The notes: a model not told the origin generated them from the sequence alone. A DNA stretch of 64,000 bases from Salinimicrobium xinjiangense DSM 19287 (GCF_000423585.1 NZ_AUIG01000011.1:106740-170739), one strand, 5' to 3'. Positions 49,340 through 58,282 are shown, counted from the first letter of the stretch. Translations and numbers: made by a program.

Positions 49340-50791
49340 CTATTTAGCTTTTTTGACCATTTCCTGAGTAACCTCAGTTTTATTGTTGCCCCAGTTGTTA
49401 TATACATAAGTAAGTACGGCGGCTACATCTTCATCTGAGATATTTTGAGCAGGCATGGAGCTGTTGTATACATTTCCATTCACTTTAATCTCACCATTAA
49501 GTCCAAATTTGACGACTTCAATTGCTCTGTGCACATCTGCATTCAGGTAATCTGCAGATGCAAGTGGAGGGAAGGCATTTGGAATACCCGCTCCATTAGC
49601 CTGGTGGCAGGCCAGACAGCTTTGAGTGTAAACCTGTTTTCCTCTTTCCATTTTATCGGTAAGGGACATTTCGGCTACCGGTGCTGAATCTTCCACTTTT
49701 TCTTCTATTCCGGCTACTGTAGTTCCTGGATTGTAAGTTCCTTCTGCAGTTCTACCGGCAAAGACTTTTGTATTCTCCGGTCCTTCAACTTCAAGTACTC
49801 CAAGGGCTCCTTTATTAAAAGCTCTGAATATTGAGTGATCAACCAATATCATTTCTCCCGGAGTATCTACTTTGAATTCCACGATAGCAGCACCTCCTGC
49901 CGGAATAATTGTGGTTTGAACGTTCTCATTAATAGTGCTTCCACCTTCAACATATACTTTGTCAAAGATCTCTCCAATTACATGGAAAGAAGATACAAGG
50001 TTAGGACCTCCGTTTCCAACGAAAAGTCTAACGGTCTCTCCTACTTTTGCATGAAGTGCGTTTTCTCCTGTAAGACCTCCTACTTTACCGTTGAATACAA
50101 CATAGTCTGCATCTTCGTCTATTGCTTTATTCATATCAAAAGCCTGCAGACCTCTTTCTCCATATTCCCCTTCTGTATAGAAATCTCCCTGCATCACGTA
50201 ATATTCGCGATCTACCGGTGGCAAACCTCCTTCGGGTTCAACCAATATAAGACCATACATACCGTTTGCGATGTGCATTCCAACAGGAGCAGTAGCACAG
50301 TGGTACACATATAAACCGGGGTTCATGGTTTTAAAATTAAAAGTAGCCTGCTGGCCGGGAGCTACATAAGAAGCCTCGGCTCCTCCCCCCTGGCCTGTTA
50401 CGGCGTGAAGGTCAATGTTGTGTGGTAATTTACTGTCGGGGTGATTTTTAAAGTGGAATTCAACTTCATCTCCTACCCTGGTGCGAATAAAGCTTCCCGG
50501 AACAGAACCATCAAAGGTCCAGTAGTTATAAGTAACTCCGTCAGCCATTTCCATTTCTTTTTCGATGACCTCCATGTTTACTATTAATTTGGTAGCCGCC
50601 CTCTTTCCTACAGGTTTTGGTACCATAGGAGGCGCAGTCATCTCGGCTTCGCTTTCCCCGTAGACCTTCATAAGTTCAGGATTTTCTTTTGCCGCGACCG
50701 CTTTTTCGCATGATGTTAGCAGACCCGCAACAAGAGCCGCCATAAAGAAAAGGATTGTAATTCCTTGTTTAGATTTCTTGAAATTTTTCAT
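49340..50791 (-). CDS. nirK: copper nitrite reductase with C-terminal cytochrome c domain
   Basis: NirK reduces nitrite to nitric oxide in the periplasm. A lipobox LLTSC puts Cys28 as lipid anchor. The two cupredoxin domains have all copper ligands: His124, Cys165, His173 and Met178 for the type 1 site (LPHNIDLHAV; YHCATAPVGMHIANGMYG), His129, His164 and His319 for type 2, and catalytic Asp127 and His270. A linker with Glu and Ala leads to a cytochrome c domain with CLACH at 392-396 and a Met in SSMPAQNISDEDV. The fused heme domain may accept electrons directly. The gene starts the nirK-FGE-SCO operon behind its own Crp/Fnr-type site. Confidence 0.95.
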   Translation of the reverse strand: MKNFKKSKQGITILFFMAALVAGLLTSCEKAVAAKENPELMKVYGESEAEMTAPPMVPKPVGKRAATKLIVNMEVIEKEMEMADGVTYNYWTFDGSVPGSFIRTRVGDEVEFHFKNHPDSKLPHNIDLHAVTGQGGGAEASYVAPGQQATFNFKTMNPGLYVYHCATAPVGMHIANGMYGLILVEPEGGLPPVDREYYVMQGDFYTEGEYGERGLQAFDMNKAIDEDADYVVFNGKVGGLTGENALHAKVGETVRLFVGNGGPNLVSSFHVIGEIFDKVYVEGGSTINENVQTTIIPAGGAAIVEFKVDTPGEMILVDHSIFRAFNKGALGVLEVEGPENTKVFAGRTAEGTYNPGTTVAGIEEKVEDSAPVAEMSLTDKMERGKQVYTQSCLACHQANGAGIPNAFPPLASADYLNADVHRAIEVVKFGLNGEIKVNGNVYNSSMPAQNISDEDVAAVLTYVYNNWGNNKTEVTQEMVKKAK

Positions 50792-50823
50792 GATCAGATG
50801 TGTTTATTGTAATATTTCAGATA

Positions 50824-50866
50824 CAAATGTCCGAAATAGATGCCCTATGAATTATGATGCTAATCA
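50824..50866 (-). promoter_or_regulatory. Crp/Fnr-type site and -7 box of nirK
   Basis: On the minus strand TGATTAGCATCA (50866-50855), 23 nt, then GACATTTG (50831-50824), and the nirK ATG at 50791 after 32 nt. This is the mirror of the ccoS promoter 40 bp away. Confidence 0.78.
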
Positions 50867-50906
50867 TATATGAATGAATTTTTTAAAGATCCATTTTGGA
50901 TAAACA

Positions 50907-50949
50907 TGACCGAGATCATATTTCCAAATTGACAATGCCTTTAGTTTTG
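50907..50949 (+). promoter_or_regulatory. Crp/Fnr-type site and -7 box of the ccoS-ccoNOQPG operon
   Basis: TGACCGAGATCA (50907-50918), 23 nt, TAGTTTTG (50942-50949, a perfect TAnnTTTG) and the ccoS ATG at 50970 after 20 nt. Confidence 0.82.
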
Positions 50950-50969
50950 CTCCCCATATATAAATAGGT

Positions 50970-51146
50970 ATGAGCGTCATCTATTTACTCCTTACAATAA
51001 GCATTATTGTAGCGGTATTCTTTTTCGTTGTTTTTATCATAGCCGTAAAGAACGGCCAGTTCGACGATGACTATACCCCTTCTGTGCGTATTCTTTTTGA
51101 GGATGAGCTCGTCAAAGAGGAATCAAACAAAACGAGTAAAAATTAA
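50970..51146 (+). CDS. ccoS: cbb3 oxidase assembly protein CcoS
   Basis: The 58-residue protein is too short for many gene finders. It reads MSVIYLLLTISIIVAVFFFV, a membrane helix, then AVKNGQFDDDYTPSVRILFE, which is the CcoS signature (GQFDDxxTPxxRILFxD). The acidic tail ends in a basic, Asn-rich end. CcoS is needed for cofactor loading of cbb3 oxidase. It is the first gene of the operon; ccoN starts 16 nt after its stop. In relatives it usually follows ccoI immediately; here ccoI is 4 kb away. Confidence 0.92.
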   Translation: MSVIYLLLTISIIVAVFFFVVFIIAVKNGQFDDDYTPSVRILFEDELVKEESNKTSKN

Positions 51147-51162
51147 TCAAGACAATTAAAGC

Positions 51163-53352
51163 ATGGAATTGCAACAGTTCTACTACGACAACAAAATCGT
51201 AAAAAACTTCATTTACGCCACTCTTTTCTGGGGAGTGATTGGAATGACAGTCGGGCTACTTTTAGCTTTTTTATTCCTATTTCCTAATCTTACCGACGGT
51301 ATTTCGTGGCTTAGTTTTGGTCGTTTGCGTCCCTTGCACACAAATGCGGTCATTTTTGCTTTTGTGGGGAACGCGATCTTTGCAGGAGTTTATTACTCCA
51401 CCCAAAGGCTGTTAAAAGCCAGGATGTACAGTGACATCTTAAGCAAGATTAATTTTTGGGGCTGGCAATTGATCATTATTGGAGCCGCAATCACGTTACC
51501 TTTAGGATATACCAGTTCAAAGGAATATGCCGAGCTGGAATGGCCTTTTGATATTGCAATAGCTGTGGTTTGGGTGGTATTTGGATGGAACTTGATCGCA
51601 ACTATTTTTAAAAGAAGACAGAGACACCTTTATGTAGCTATTTGGTTTTACATTGCCACATTTGTAACTGTTGCCGTCCTCCATATTTTCAACAGCCTTG
51701 CAATTCCTGTTGGTCTTTTCAAGAGTTACTCGGTTTATGCAGGAGTGCAGGACGCACTTGTTCAATGGTGGTACGGGCACAATGCGGTAGCCTTCTTTTT
51801 AACCACTCCTTTCCTGGGGCTTATGTACTATTTTGTACCAAAAGCAGCCAACAGACCGGTTTACTCCTATAAACTTTCTATTATCCACTTCTGGTCACTT
51901 ATATTTATTTATATCTGGGCAGGACCGCACCACCTGTTATATTCTTCACTGCCAGACTGGGCACAGAACCTGGGAGTTGCATTTTCTGTAATGCTCCTTA
52001 TGCCATCCTGGGGTGGTATGATCAACGGATTATTGACGCTACGTGGCGCATGGGATAAGGTTAAAACCGATCCTGTTCTAAAATTCATGGTGGTTGCGAT
52101 CACAGGGTATGGTATGGCAACTTTTGAAGGACCCATGCTTTCCTTAAAAAATGTAAATGCAATTGCTCATTTTACAGACTGGGTAATTGCTCACGTTCAC
52201 GTAGGAGCTTTGGCCTGGAATGGATTCCTCACTTTTGGAATGGTATACTGGCTGGTTCCAAGAATGTTTAAAACAAAGCTCTACTCGATTAAACTGGCAA
52301 ACGCACATTTCTGGACAGGAACTTTAGGTATCATTTTATATGCTTTGCCTATGTATGTCGCCGGTTTTGTACAGGCGTCCATGTGGAAACAATTCAATCC
52401 CGACGGAACTCTTGTTTACGGAAATTTCCTTGAAACTGTAACTGAAATTATCCCCATGTACTGGTTTAGAGCAATTGGAGGTAGTATGTATATCTTCGGA
52501 ATGTTCATCCTGCTGTACAATGTTTATAAAACCATAAAGAGCGGAACAGAAGTTACAGATGAACTGGCAGAAGCTGCGCCGCTTCAAAAGATAAGCAACA
52601 GAAGGCTGGCAGGAGAAGGCTTCCACACCTGGCTGGAGCGTAAACCAGTTCAACTTACCATACTTGCTACCATTGCCATTCTTATTGGAGGAATTATTCA
52701 GATAGTACCAACTATCCTGGTTAAGTCAAATATACCTACGATCACAAGTGTTAAGCCTTATACTCCGCTGGAACTTGAGGGAAGGGATATTTACATAAGA
52801 GAAGGTTGTGTTTCCTGTCACTCTCAAATGGTAAGACCATTCAGAAGCGAAGTAGAGCGTTATGGAGAATATTCAAAAGCAGGAGAATATGTTTACGATC
52901 ACCCATTCCTTTGGGGCAGTAAACGTACCGGTCCCGATCTTATGAGGGTTGGTGGAAAATATTCAGACAACTGGCACTTTAACCATATGTATGATCCACA
53001 AAGTACTTCTTCCGGTTCTATTATGCCAGGGTACAAATGGCTCATTACAGATAAGCACGATCGCACAGATACCGAAGCCAAAATGAAGGCAATGGTGAAA
53101 CTGGGCGTGCCTTACACAGAAGCCGAAATTGCAAATGCTCAGGCATTAATGGATGAACAGGCGGCAGGTATTCAGCAAAACCTGTACAATGATCCAGATT
53201 TCGTTAAAAGTTATGAGGCCGATAAAAAATATGCGCAGGAGAACGGGCTTGAATTCATAGAGATGAAAGACCGTGAGATCGTAGCTCTGATTGCTTATAT
53301 GCAACGATTGGGAACAGACATAAAAGTGGTGAATTCAACAACCTCAAATTAA
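51163..53352 (+). CDS. ccoNO: cbb3 cytochrome c oxidase, fused CcoN and CcoO subunits
   Basis: The 729-residue protein has the heme-copper oxidase core in residues 1-460: RLRPLHTNAVIF carries a low-spin heme His, WWYGHNAVAFFL the CuB His and cross-linked Tyr region, GPHHLLYSSLPDWAQ further CuB His, and HVHVGALAWNG the heme ligands. After a linker helix near 510-525, the CcoO part has IREGCVSCHSQMVRP with the heme c CxxCH and PGYKWL as Met region. Such fused CcoN-CcoO is a Bacteroidota trait. The enzyme reduces oxygen with high affinity and pumps protons. Confidence 0.95.
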   Translation: MELQQFYYDNKIVKNFIYATLFWGVIGMTVGLLLAFLFLFPNLTDGISWLSFGRLRPLHTNAVIFAFVGNAIFAGVYYSTQRLLKARMYSDILSKINFWGWQLIIIGAAITLPLGYTSSKEYAELEWPFDIAIAVVWVVFGWNLIATIFKRRQRHLYVAIWFYIATFVTVAVLHIFNSLAIPVGLFKSYSVYAGVQDALVQWWYGHNAVAFFLTTPFLGLMYYFVPKAANRPVYSYKLSIIHFWSLIFIYIWAGPHHLLYSSLPDWAQNLGVAFSVMLLMPSWGGMINGLLTLRGAWDKVKTDPVLKFMVVAITGYGMATFEGPMLSLKNVNAIAHFTDWVIAHVHVGALAWNGFLTFGMVYWLVPRMFKTKLYSIKLANAHFWTGTLGIILYALPMYVAGFVQASMWKQFNPDGTLVYGNFLETVTEIIPMYWFRAIGGSMYIFGMFILLYNVYKTIKSGTEVTDELAEAAPLQKISNRRLAGEGFHTWLERKPVQLTILATIAILIGGIIQIVPTILVKSNIPTITSVKPYTPLELEGRDIYIREGCVSCHSQMVRPFRSEVERYGEYSKAGEYVYDHPFLWGSKRTGPDLMRVGGKYSDNWHFNHMYDPQSTSSGSIMPGYKWLITDKHDRTDTEAKMKAMVKLGVPYTEAEIANAQALMDEQAAGIQQNLYNDPDFVKSYEADKKYAQENGLEFIEMKDREIVALIAYMQRLGTDIKVVNSTTSN

Positions 53353-53357
53353 TTATC

Positions 53358-53543
53358 ATGTTAAAATTCGTAAAAGGACATATGGAGAGTATTGCAGGGA
53401 TAGAGGTCTACCCTATTATTTCCCTGCTCATTTTCTTCCTCTTTTTTGTAGCCCTATTCTGGTGGGTATTTACCGCCAAAAAAGATTACATCAACACTGT
53501 AGAACAAATCCCTTTAGAAACCGATAACGACCAGAACCTATGA
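53358..53543 (+). CDS. ccoQ: CcoQ-like small subunit, 61 aa
   Basis: The short protein has one membrane helix (IISLLIFFLFFVALFWWVFT, residues 21-40) followed by AKKDYINTVEQIPLETDNDQ. This is the usual layout of CcoQ/FixQ, which stabilises the cbb3 complex. It starts 5 nt after ccoNO and its stop overlaps the ccoP start by 4 nt, which supports the gene call. Confidence 0.88.
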   Translation: MLKFVKGHMESIAGIEVYPIISLLIFFLFFVALFWWVFTAKKDYINTVEQIPLETDNDQNL

Positions 53544-54415
53544 GACATGCAATTCCGGCCTGGATAAGGATCCCCATCATCTTTTTAATCATTGCAGGAG
53601 CCCTGGAATATTTTATTGATTCAGGTGAAAACTTTGCCTTTATAGAATACCCCATGCTATCGGCAGTTTTAGTGGTTATTTTGCTCTTTCTCATTGCTGC
53701 GGAACTCATTCTGGATGCCCTTGAGAACGTGCTTTTCCAATCTCTTTCTCCTGAAGCCAAAGAGCGGTACATGGCTGCTCACCAGGAAAGAATGAAGAAG
53801 TATGACCTTAAGAGGATCTACAGAAAACTTGCAGGAACCCGTCCTATTTCTGAAGAAGGAGAACTGGAGCTAGACCATAATTATGATGGCATCAGGGAGC
53901 TTGACAACAAGCTTCCGCCATGGTGGCTGTATTCCTTTTATGCTTCCATCATTTTTGCTGTGGGATATATGGCTTACTATCATATGCTTGGAGGTGAAAA
54001 CCAAACAGCAGAATTCGAACAGGAAATGCTTGCTGCAAAAATTGCTGTCGAGGAATACAAGAAAAGTGCACCAGACCTTGTTGATGCAGAAAGTGTAGTA
54101 ATGCTTACAGAAGCTTCAGATCTTGAAACAGGAAAAGCTCTTTACAATACTAACTGTATGGCTTGTCATGCCGCTGACGGTGGGGGAGGAATTGGTCCCA
54201 ACCTGGTTGATGAACACTGGATCCTGGGTGGCAGCATTCAGGATGTTTTCCACACTATTAGTGAAGGAGGACGTGCAGGAAAAGGAATGGTTGCATGGAA
54301 ATCAATTTTAAAACCTACAGAAATACAGCAGGTTTCCAGTTATATATTGAGTCTGCAGGGTTCAACTCCCGCTAATCCAAAAGCTCCCGAAGGAGACGTT
54401 TGGGAAGCTGAGTAA
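53540..54415 (+). CDS. ccoP: cbb3 oxidase diheme-family subunit CcoP, monoheme form
   Basis: Two membrane helices near 10-28 and 38-56 are followed by a charged segment, the FixP_N phrase LDNKLPPWWLYSFYASIIFA near 125-145, and one cytochrome c domain with CMACHAADGGGGIGPNLVD near 206-224 and a Met in GKGMVAW. Proteobacterial CcoP has two hemes; only one CxxCH is seen here, and the extra N-terminal hairpin is a Bacteroidota feature. It receives electrons for the oxidase. It overlaps ccoQ by 4 nt. Confidence 0.92.
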   Translation: MRHAIPAWIRIPIIFLIIAGALEYFIDSGENFAFIEYPMLSAVLVVILLFLIAAELILDALENVLFQSLSPEAKERYMAAHQERMKKYDLKRIYRKLAGTRPISEEGELELDHNYDGIRELDNKLPPWWLYSFYASIIFAVGYMAYYHMLGGENQTAEFEQEMLAAKIAVEEYKKSAPDLVDAESVVMLTEASDLETGKALYNTNCMACHAADGGGGIGPNLVDEHWILGGSIQDVFHTISEGGRAGKGMVAWKSILKPTEIQQVSSYILSLQGSTPANPKAPEGDVWEAE

Positions 54416-54445
54416 GAAGGAAGCACAAAGATCTAAACTAAAGAA

Positions 54446-55864
54446 TTGGATACAACAGAAAACAACTTCAGGGACAGGATTGGCACCATGAATGATGAGG
54501 GCAAAAGGGCCTGGGTGTATCCTAAAAAACCGCAAGGCAGGCTGTACAGGTACAGGACAGTCCTTACCTGGTTCCTGTTGATCTTTCTTATTGCCTCTCC
54601 ATTTATTCATATAAATGGAAACCAGTTCATGTTGTTCAATGTGCTGGGTCGGGAATTTAATATTTTTGGACAGCCTTTCTGGCCGCAGGATTTTTATATA
54701 GGGGTTACCGCCATGATCATAGGGGTACTCTTTATTACCCTATTCACATCGGCCTTTGGAAGGATATTCTGCGGATGGATATGTCCCCAGACCATTTTTA
54801 TGGAAATGGTCTTCCGCAAGATCGAATATTGGGTAGAAGGAGACCGGGGTGCACAGATAAGACTAGATAAACAGGAATGGAACAATGAAAAGATCAGGAA
54901 AAAAGGTTTTAAATGGTTTTTGTTCTTTCTGATCTCTTTTGGAATCGCCAATGTTTTCCTGGCCTACCTGGTAGGCAGTAAAAGATTGTTACAATACATT
55001 ACAGAAGGGCCTCTGGAGAACCTCAGCACCTTTATCGCGCTATTGATCTTTACCGGAGTGTTTTATTTTATTTTCTCCTGGTTTCGGGAGCAGGTTTGTA
55101 CAATCGCCTGCCCCTATGGAAGATTGCAGAGTGTACTCCTCGACAAAAAATCTGTAGTAGTTGCCTACGATCATAAAAGAGGTGAAAGAGACCTGGGAAG
55201 GTCGAAGTTCAAAAAAAATGAGGACAGACAGGAGTTGGGAAAAGGGGATTGTATTGATTGTTCCCAATGTGTTCATGTTTGCCCTACAGGGATTGACATT
55301 AGAAATGGTACGCAGCTGGAATGCATCAATTGCACAGCATGTATTGATGCCTGCGACGACATGATGGAGAAAGTAGATCTTCCAAAAGGACTCATAGGAT
55401 TTTATTCTGAAGAGAATATTGAGAAGGAAGAGAAGATGAAGTTTAATCCCCGCATGAAAGGATTTGCGGCAATTCTTTTTGTCCTGGTTGGCATCCTCTC
55501 CGGAATGTTATTTCTACGATCTGATGTGGAGGCTACAGTTTTGAGATTACCCGGACAATTATATGAGACTCATGAAAATGATATTATTAGCAATGTCTAC
55601 ACTTTTAAGTTGATAAATAAAACCACAGGCAGCTTTGAGGATGTACATTTTAAATTATTGTCCCATAACGGAAGTATTGAATCGGTTACCCATGAGAGAA
55701 TTGTGGTGCCGGGTAAAGGTCTGGCAGAAGGGACCCTCTTCATTGAGATCCCCAGGACGCTTATAAAAAATGAGAAGAATAACGTGGAAATTGGAATATA
55801 CAGTGGTGAAAAATTAATTGAAACCACCAGTACAAATTTTATGGGGCCAAGAAGCTTCAGGTAA
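54446..55864 (+). CDS. ccoG: CcoG-type ferredoxin protein for cbb3 assembly (TTG start)
   Basis: The predicted start at 54446 is TTG, not ATG. It is kept because residues 7-28 (NFRDRIGTMNDEGKRAWVYP) are the conserved N-terminus of CcoG; the first ATG (54488) would cut through that block. Five helices carry GRIFCGWICPQTIFMEM and EQVCTIACPYGRLQSV. Two 4Fe-4S motifs follow in CIDCSQCVHVCP and CINCTACIDACDD, then an IG-like C-terminal domain of about 120 residues. CcoG reduces copper for the oxidase. It lies 30 nt after ccoP. Confidence 0.92.
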   Translation: MDTTENNFRDRIGTMNDEGKRAWVYPKKPQGRLYRYRTVLTWFLLIFLIASPFIHINGNQFMLFNVLGREFNIFGQPFWPQDFYIGVTAMIIGVLFITLFTSAFGRIFCGWICPQTIFMEMVFRKIEYWVEGDRGAQIRLDKQEWNNEKIRKKGFKWFLFFLISFGIANVFLAYLVGSKRLLQYITEGPLENLSTFIALLIFTGVFYFIFSWFREQVCTIACPYGRLQSVLLDKKSVVVAYDHKRGERDLGRSKFKKNEDRQELGKGDCIDCSQCVHVCPTGIDIRNGTQLECINCTACIDACDDMMEKVDLPKGLIGFYSEENIEKEEKMKFNPRMKGFAAILFVLVGILSGMLFLRSDVEATVLRLPGQLYETHENDIISNVYTFKLINKTTGSFEDVHFKLLSHNGSIESVTHERIVVPGKGLAEGTLFIEIPRTLIKNEKNNVEIGIYSGEKLIETTSTNFMGPRSFR

Positions 55865-55875
55865 AAAGAGAGCCT

Positions 55876-56169
55876 ATGTTGAAAGATATGATTGAGCAGT
55901 TGACTACAGCATCCAAACCCCTGGTTAAAAGATTTGAACAGGAAGAGGGTTCTCATGTTCTGGCTATCGGGCTCGGGAAAGATGTTATCCTGAAGGAACA
56001 TAAAAGTGATATTCCTGCGAGAATACTTGTTATCAAAGGTGCTATTATATACATAGCGGGTGACAAGAGAAAAGAATTAAACATTTACGACGAGCATGTG
56101 ATTCCCGTTGGGGAATACCATTCTGTCGAACCATTGGAAGACAGTGTTTTTCTGGTAATTAAAAAATAA
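55876..56169 (+). CDS. small cupin-like protein in the cco operon, 97 aa
   Basis: This soluble protein has no signal peptide. The middle, LKEHKSDIPARILVIKGAII then IPVGEYHSVEPLEDSVFLV, looks like one cupin barrel with a single His (EYHSVEP) and the H-x-S-V pattern, but the usual double-His metal motif is replaced by KEHK. It sits tightly between ccoG (11 nt) and ccoH (4 nt). A sensing or chaperone role in oxidase biogenesis is a guess from place alone. Confidence 0.72.
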   Translation: MLKDMIEQLTTASKPLVKRFEQEEGSHVLAIGLGKDVILKEHKSDIPARILVIKGAIIYIAGDKRKELNIYDEHVIPVGEYHSVEPLEDSVFLVIKK

Positions 56170-56173
56170 GATC

Positions 56174-56620
56174 ATGAAATTATCCTGGGGTTCCTCCATT
56201 GTCCTGGCTATTATAAGTTTTATAGCCTTTATCATGTTTTTTGTAGTGACAATGATGACAGATGAAGCATACGACCATGATCTGGTTGTTGAAGAATATT
56301 ATAAAAATGAACTTACTTTCCAGGAGCAACTGGATAAAACACAGAATGCTACCCTGCTCTCGGAAAATATTCAACTGAAACAAACTACTGAAGGTTTACT
56401 TATAAGTTTTCCTGAAGAATTAGAGTTTGCTTCAATTAAAGGAAGTGTGTTCCTATACCGGCCGTCGAACAAGCAACTGGACAGTGAGATTCCTCTTTCA
56501 CTGTCTTCTAATCAATTGCTCGTACCTGATAAGAACTTGTTAGGCGGTCGCTGGAACATCATCGTGGACTGGGAATACCAGGATGAGAAATTTTATTTTA
56601 AACAGGACATTATTTATTAA
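56174..56620 (+). CDS. ccoH: FixH/CcoH family protein
   Basis: The 148-residue protein starts with MKLSWGSSIVLAIISFIAFI, a membrane helix, then FVVTMMTDEAYDHDLVVEEY, the FixH pattern with an acidic helix, followed by a beta-rich periplasmic domain ending VDWEYQDEKFYFKQDIIY. FixH is required for cbb3 assembly. Its stop and the ATG of the next gene share one base (TAATG). It is part of the operon that begins at ccoS. Confidence 0.85.
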   Translation: MKLSWGSSIVLAIISFIAFIMFFVVTMMTDEAYDHDLVVEEYYKNELTFQEQLDKTQNATLLSENIQLKQTTEGLLISFPEELEFASIKGSVFLYRPSNKQLDSEIPLSLSSNQLLVPDKNLLGGRWNIIVDWEYQDEKFYFKQDIIY

Positions 56621-57321
56621 TGCTGTATACGGCTTTCATATTAGGTTTACTGGGTAGTTTTCACTGCATTGGCATGTGTGGCCCTATTGCCTTTATGCTG
56701 CCGGTTTCCCGGGACAATGAGGTGAAGAAATTTCTCCAGATCCTTCTTTATCACTTTGGCCGTTTACTTGCCTATAGCCTTATAGGCCTGACTTTTGGAC
56801 TTATTGGAAAAAGCCTGAATCTTTTCGGATTGCAACAGCATTTATCAATAGGGATAGGCATTCTTATGATCCTTGTGATCCTGCTCCCGTCAGGCAGGTT
56901 TCAAAAATTCAATTTGTCACAGCCATTATATAGATTTATTGGACGAATTAAGTCCTCTCTTGGAGCTGCATTAAAGAAAAAATCCCCTGACACTTTTTTC
57001 ACTATAGGTTTTTTAAATGGATTCCTGCCATGTGGCCTTGTTTACATGGCCGTCTTCGGAGCAATTGCGGCCGGAAGCATTTATACGGGGAGTTTATATA
57101 TGCTCCTGTTTGGTCTGGGCACCATTCCTTTGATGACCACTGCAGTATATTTCAGCTCCCTTCTGGGAGGAACAATGAAGAGAAAGATTCAGAAATTTAT
57201 TCCTGTATTTGTGGTGCTCATTGGCGCCCTGTTTATCCTAAGAGGATTAGGGCTTGGTATTCCATACATATCTCCGGCTTCCATAGGTCATGAGATCACA
57301 TCCTCCGCTTCCTGCCACTAA
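56620..57321 (+). CDS. sulfite exporter TauE/SafE family protein of the cco operon
   Basis: The protein of 233 residues has six helices. GLLGSFHCIGMCGPIAFMLP near residues 9-28 and FLNGFLPCGLVYMAVFGAIA near 128-147 are the two half-repeats of the UreH-like/COG2836 group. Such proteins are regularly placed behind ccoH in cbb3 operons and have been linked to copper supply. It has Cys and His in the first helix (HCIGMC) that may bind copper. The C-terminus ends SASCH. No terminator with a clear T-run follows. Confidence 0.88.
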   Translation: MLYTAFILGLLGSFHCIGMCGPIAFMLPVSRDNEVKKFLQILLYHFGRLLAYSLIGLTFGLIGKSLNLFGLQQHLSIGIGILMILVILLPSGRFQKFNLSQPLYRFIGRIKSSLGAALKKKSPDTFFTIGFLNGFLPCGLVYMAVFGAIAAGSIYTGSLYMLLFGLGTIPLMTTAVYFSSLLGGTMKRKIQKFIPVFVVLIGALFILRGLGLGIPYISPASIGHEITSSASCH

Positions 57322-57625
57322 AATCTTAAAAAAAAGTTATAGCATCCTTTTATGGGTCACTCAATTTTAAGGAATCAGGACCTTTTTGTCGGCTTTTTCT
57401 TTATAGAATTATCCACTGAGGTTAAAAAAACCTTAAGCTTATTATAGTCAAGGCTTTCCCTCTTTTTTTTTCTCAATTTTGCCATGTCAAAATATGAGAA
57501 GGATCACATTTATAGAGATATGAGCAGACACGGGAGCATCTAAAACCTGAATTCTATTGATCTTATAGAAATGTGAAAGAGAACATAATATTTTATTATG
57601 CATATATAAGAATCTGCCCGAAAGC
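57322..57625. other. 304-nt stretch without a gene
   Basis: AT-rich DNA between the cco operon and the yceI-like promoter. T-rich tracts at 57460-57475 could end transcription, but no clean stem is attached. TGAGAAGGATCA at 57495-57506 is a TGA-N6-TCA word, but no -7 box lies 23 nt behind it. Confidence 0.45.
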
Positions 57626-57668
57626 TGACCCGCGTCATAATATAAACTCTATTTGTGCCCCATCTTTG
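57626..57668 (+). promoter_or_regulatory. Crp/Fnr-type site and -7 box of the first yceI-like gene
   Basis: TGACCCGCGTCA (57626-57637), 23 nt, CATCTTTG (57661-57668) and the ATG at 57692 after 23 nt. The site was found by looking 23 nt upstream of the -7 box, so it is an independent test of the rule seen at ccoI, ccoS and 62612. Confidence 0.75.
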
Positions 57669-57691
57669 TACCATAATTAAAAACAGAAATC

Positions 57692-58282
57692 ATGAAAACG
57701 ACAAAAAACCTTTGGTTAGTAATCGGAAGCTTTTTAGTAATGGTGTTTTCGGCCAGCACAACAATAGCACAAACATTTAATGTAAACAGTGCAGCGTCTA
57801 ATGTTAAGGTTGAAGGAACATCAAATATCCACGACTGGGAAATGACTGCTAAGGAACTCCAGGGAGCTATTAAAGTAAAAATGGAAGACGGACAATTAGT
57901 GCAGATTGATCAATTGGATTTTGCAGTTGTTGCCGAAAGCTTGAAAAGCGGGAAAAGCGGAATGGACAAAAATGCTTATAAGGCCATGAACACCGATAAG
58001 CATAAAAGGATCACTTACCAGTTATCTAAAGTGAACAATCTTGACTGTACTTCCACAAGCTCATGTAAAATCGCTACAACCGGTGTATTGACAATCGCAG
58101 GTACTAAGAAAACAGTAGATATGGTATTTGATGCTAAAGTCTCAGGCGACAGAATCACCCTCACGGGAGCTCATAAAATAAAAATGACCGATTATAAGGT
58201 AGATCCTCCAACTGCAATGTTTGGAACCATTACTACCGGAGATGAAGTCACCGTTAAATTTCAAACAGTTTTCACCAAATAA
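57692..58282 (+). CDS. YceI family exported protein
   Basis: A signal peptide (residues 1-26, ending STTIAQ) leads into a YceI lipocalin-like barrel: NVNSAASNVKVEGTSNIHDW at the start, VVAESLKSGKSGMDKNAYKA in the middle, and HKIKMTDYKVDPPTAMFGTI near the end. YceI proteins bind isoprenoid or lipid ligands in the periplasm; a link with respiratory quinones has been proposed for some. The gene has a Crp/Fnr-type promoter like the cbb3 and nirK genes, so it probably serves the same growth mode. Confidence 0.93.
   Translation: MKTTKNLWLVIGSFLVMVFSASTTIAQTFNVNSAASNVKVEGTSNIHDWEMTAKELQGAIKVKMEDGQLVQIDQLDFAVVAESLKSGKSGMDKNAYKAMNTDKHKRITYQLSKVNNLDCTSTSSCKIATTGVLTIAGTKKTVDMVFDAKVSGDRITLTGAHKIKMTDYKVDPPTAMFGTITTGDEVTVKFQTVFTK

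Noticed and set aside
48556..49407. Longer FGE-like frame starting in nirK
   Set aside because: The signal peptide at 49332 gives a better start and leaves a normal 7-nt gap to nirK.
57495..57506. TGAGAAGGATCA, a further TGA-N6-TCA word before the yceI-like gene
   Set aside because: No -7 box lies 23 nt downstream, and the true site at 57626 meets the rule. By chance some 15-20 such words are expected in 64 kb.
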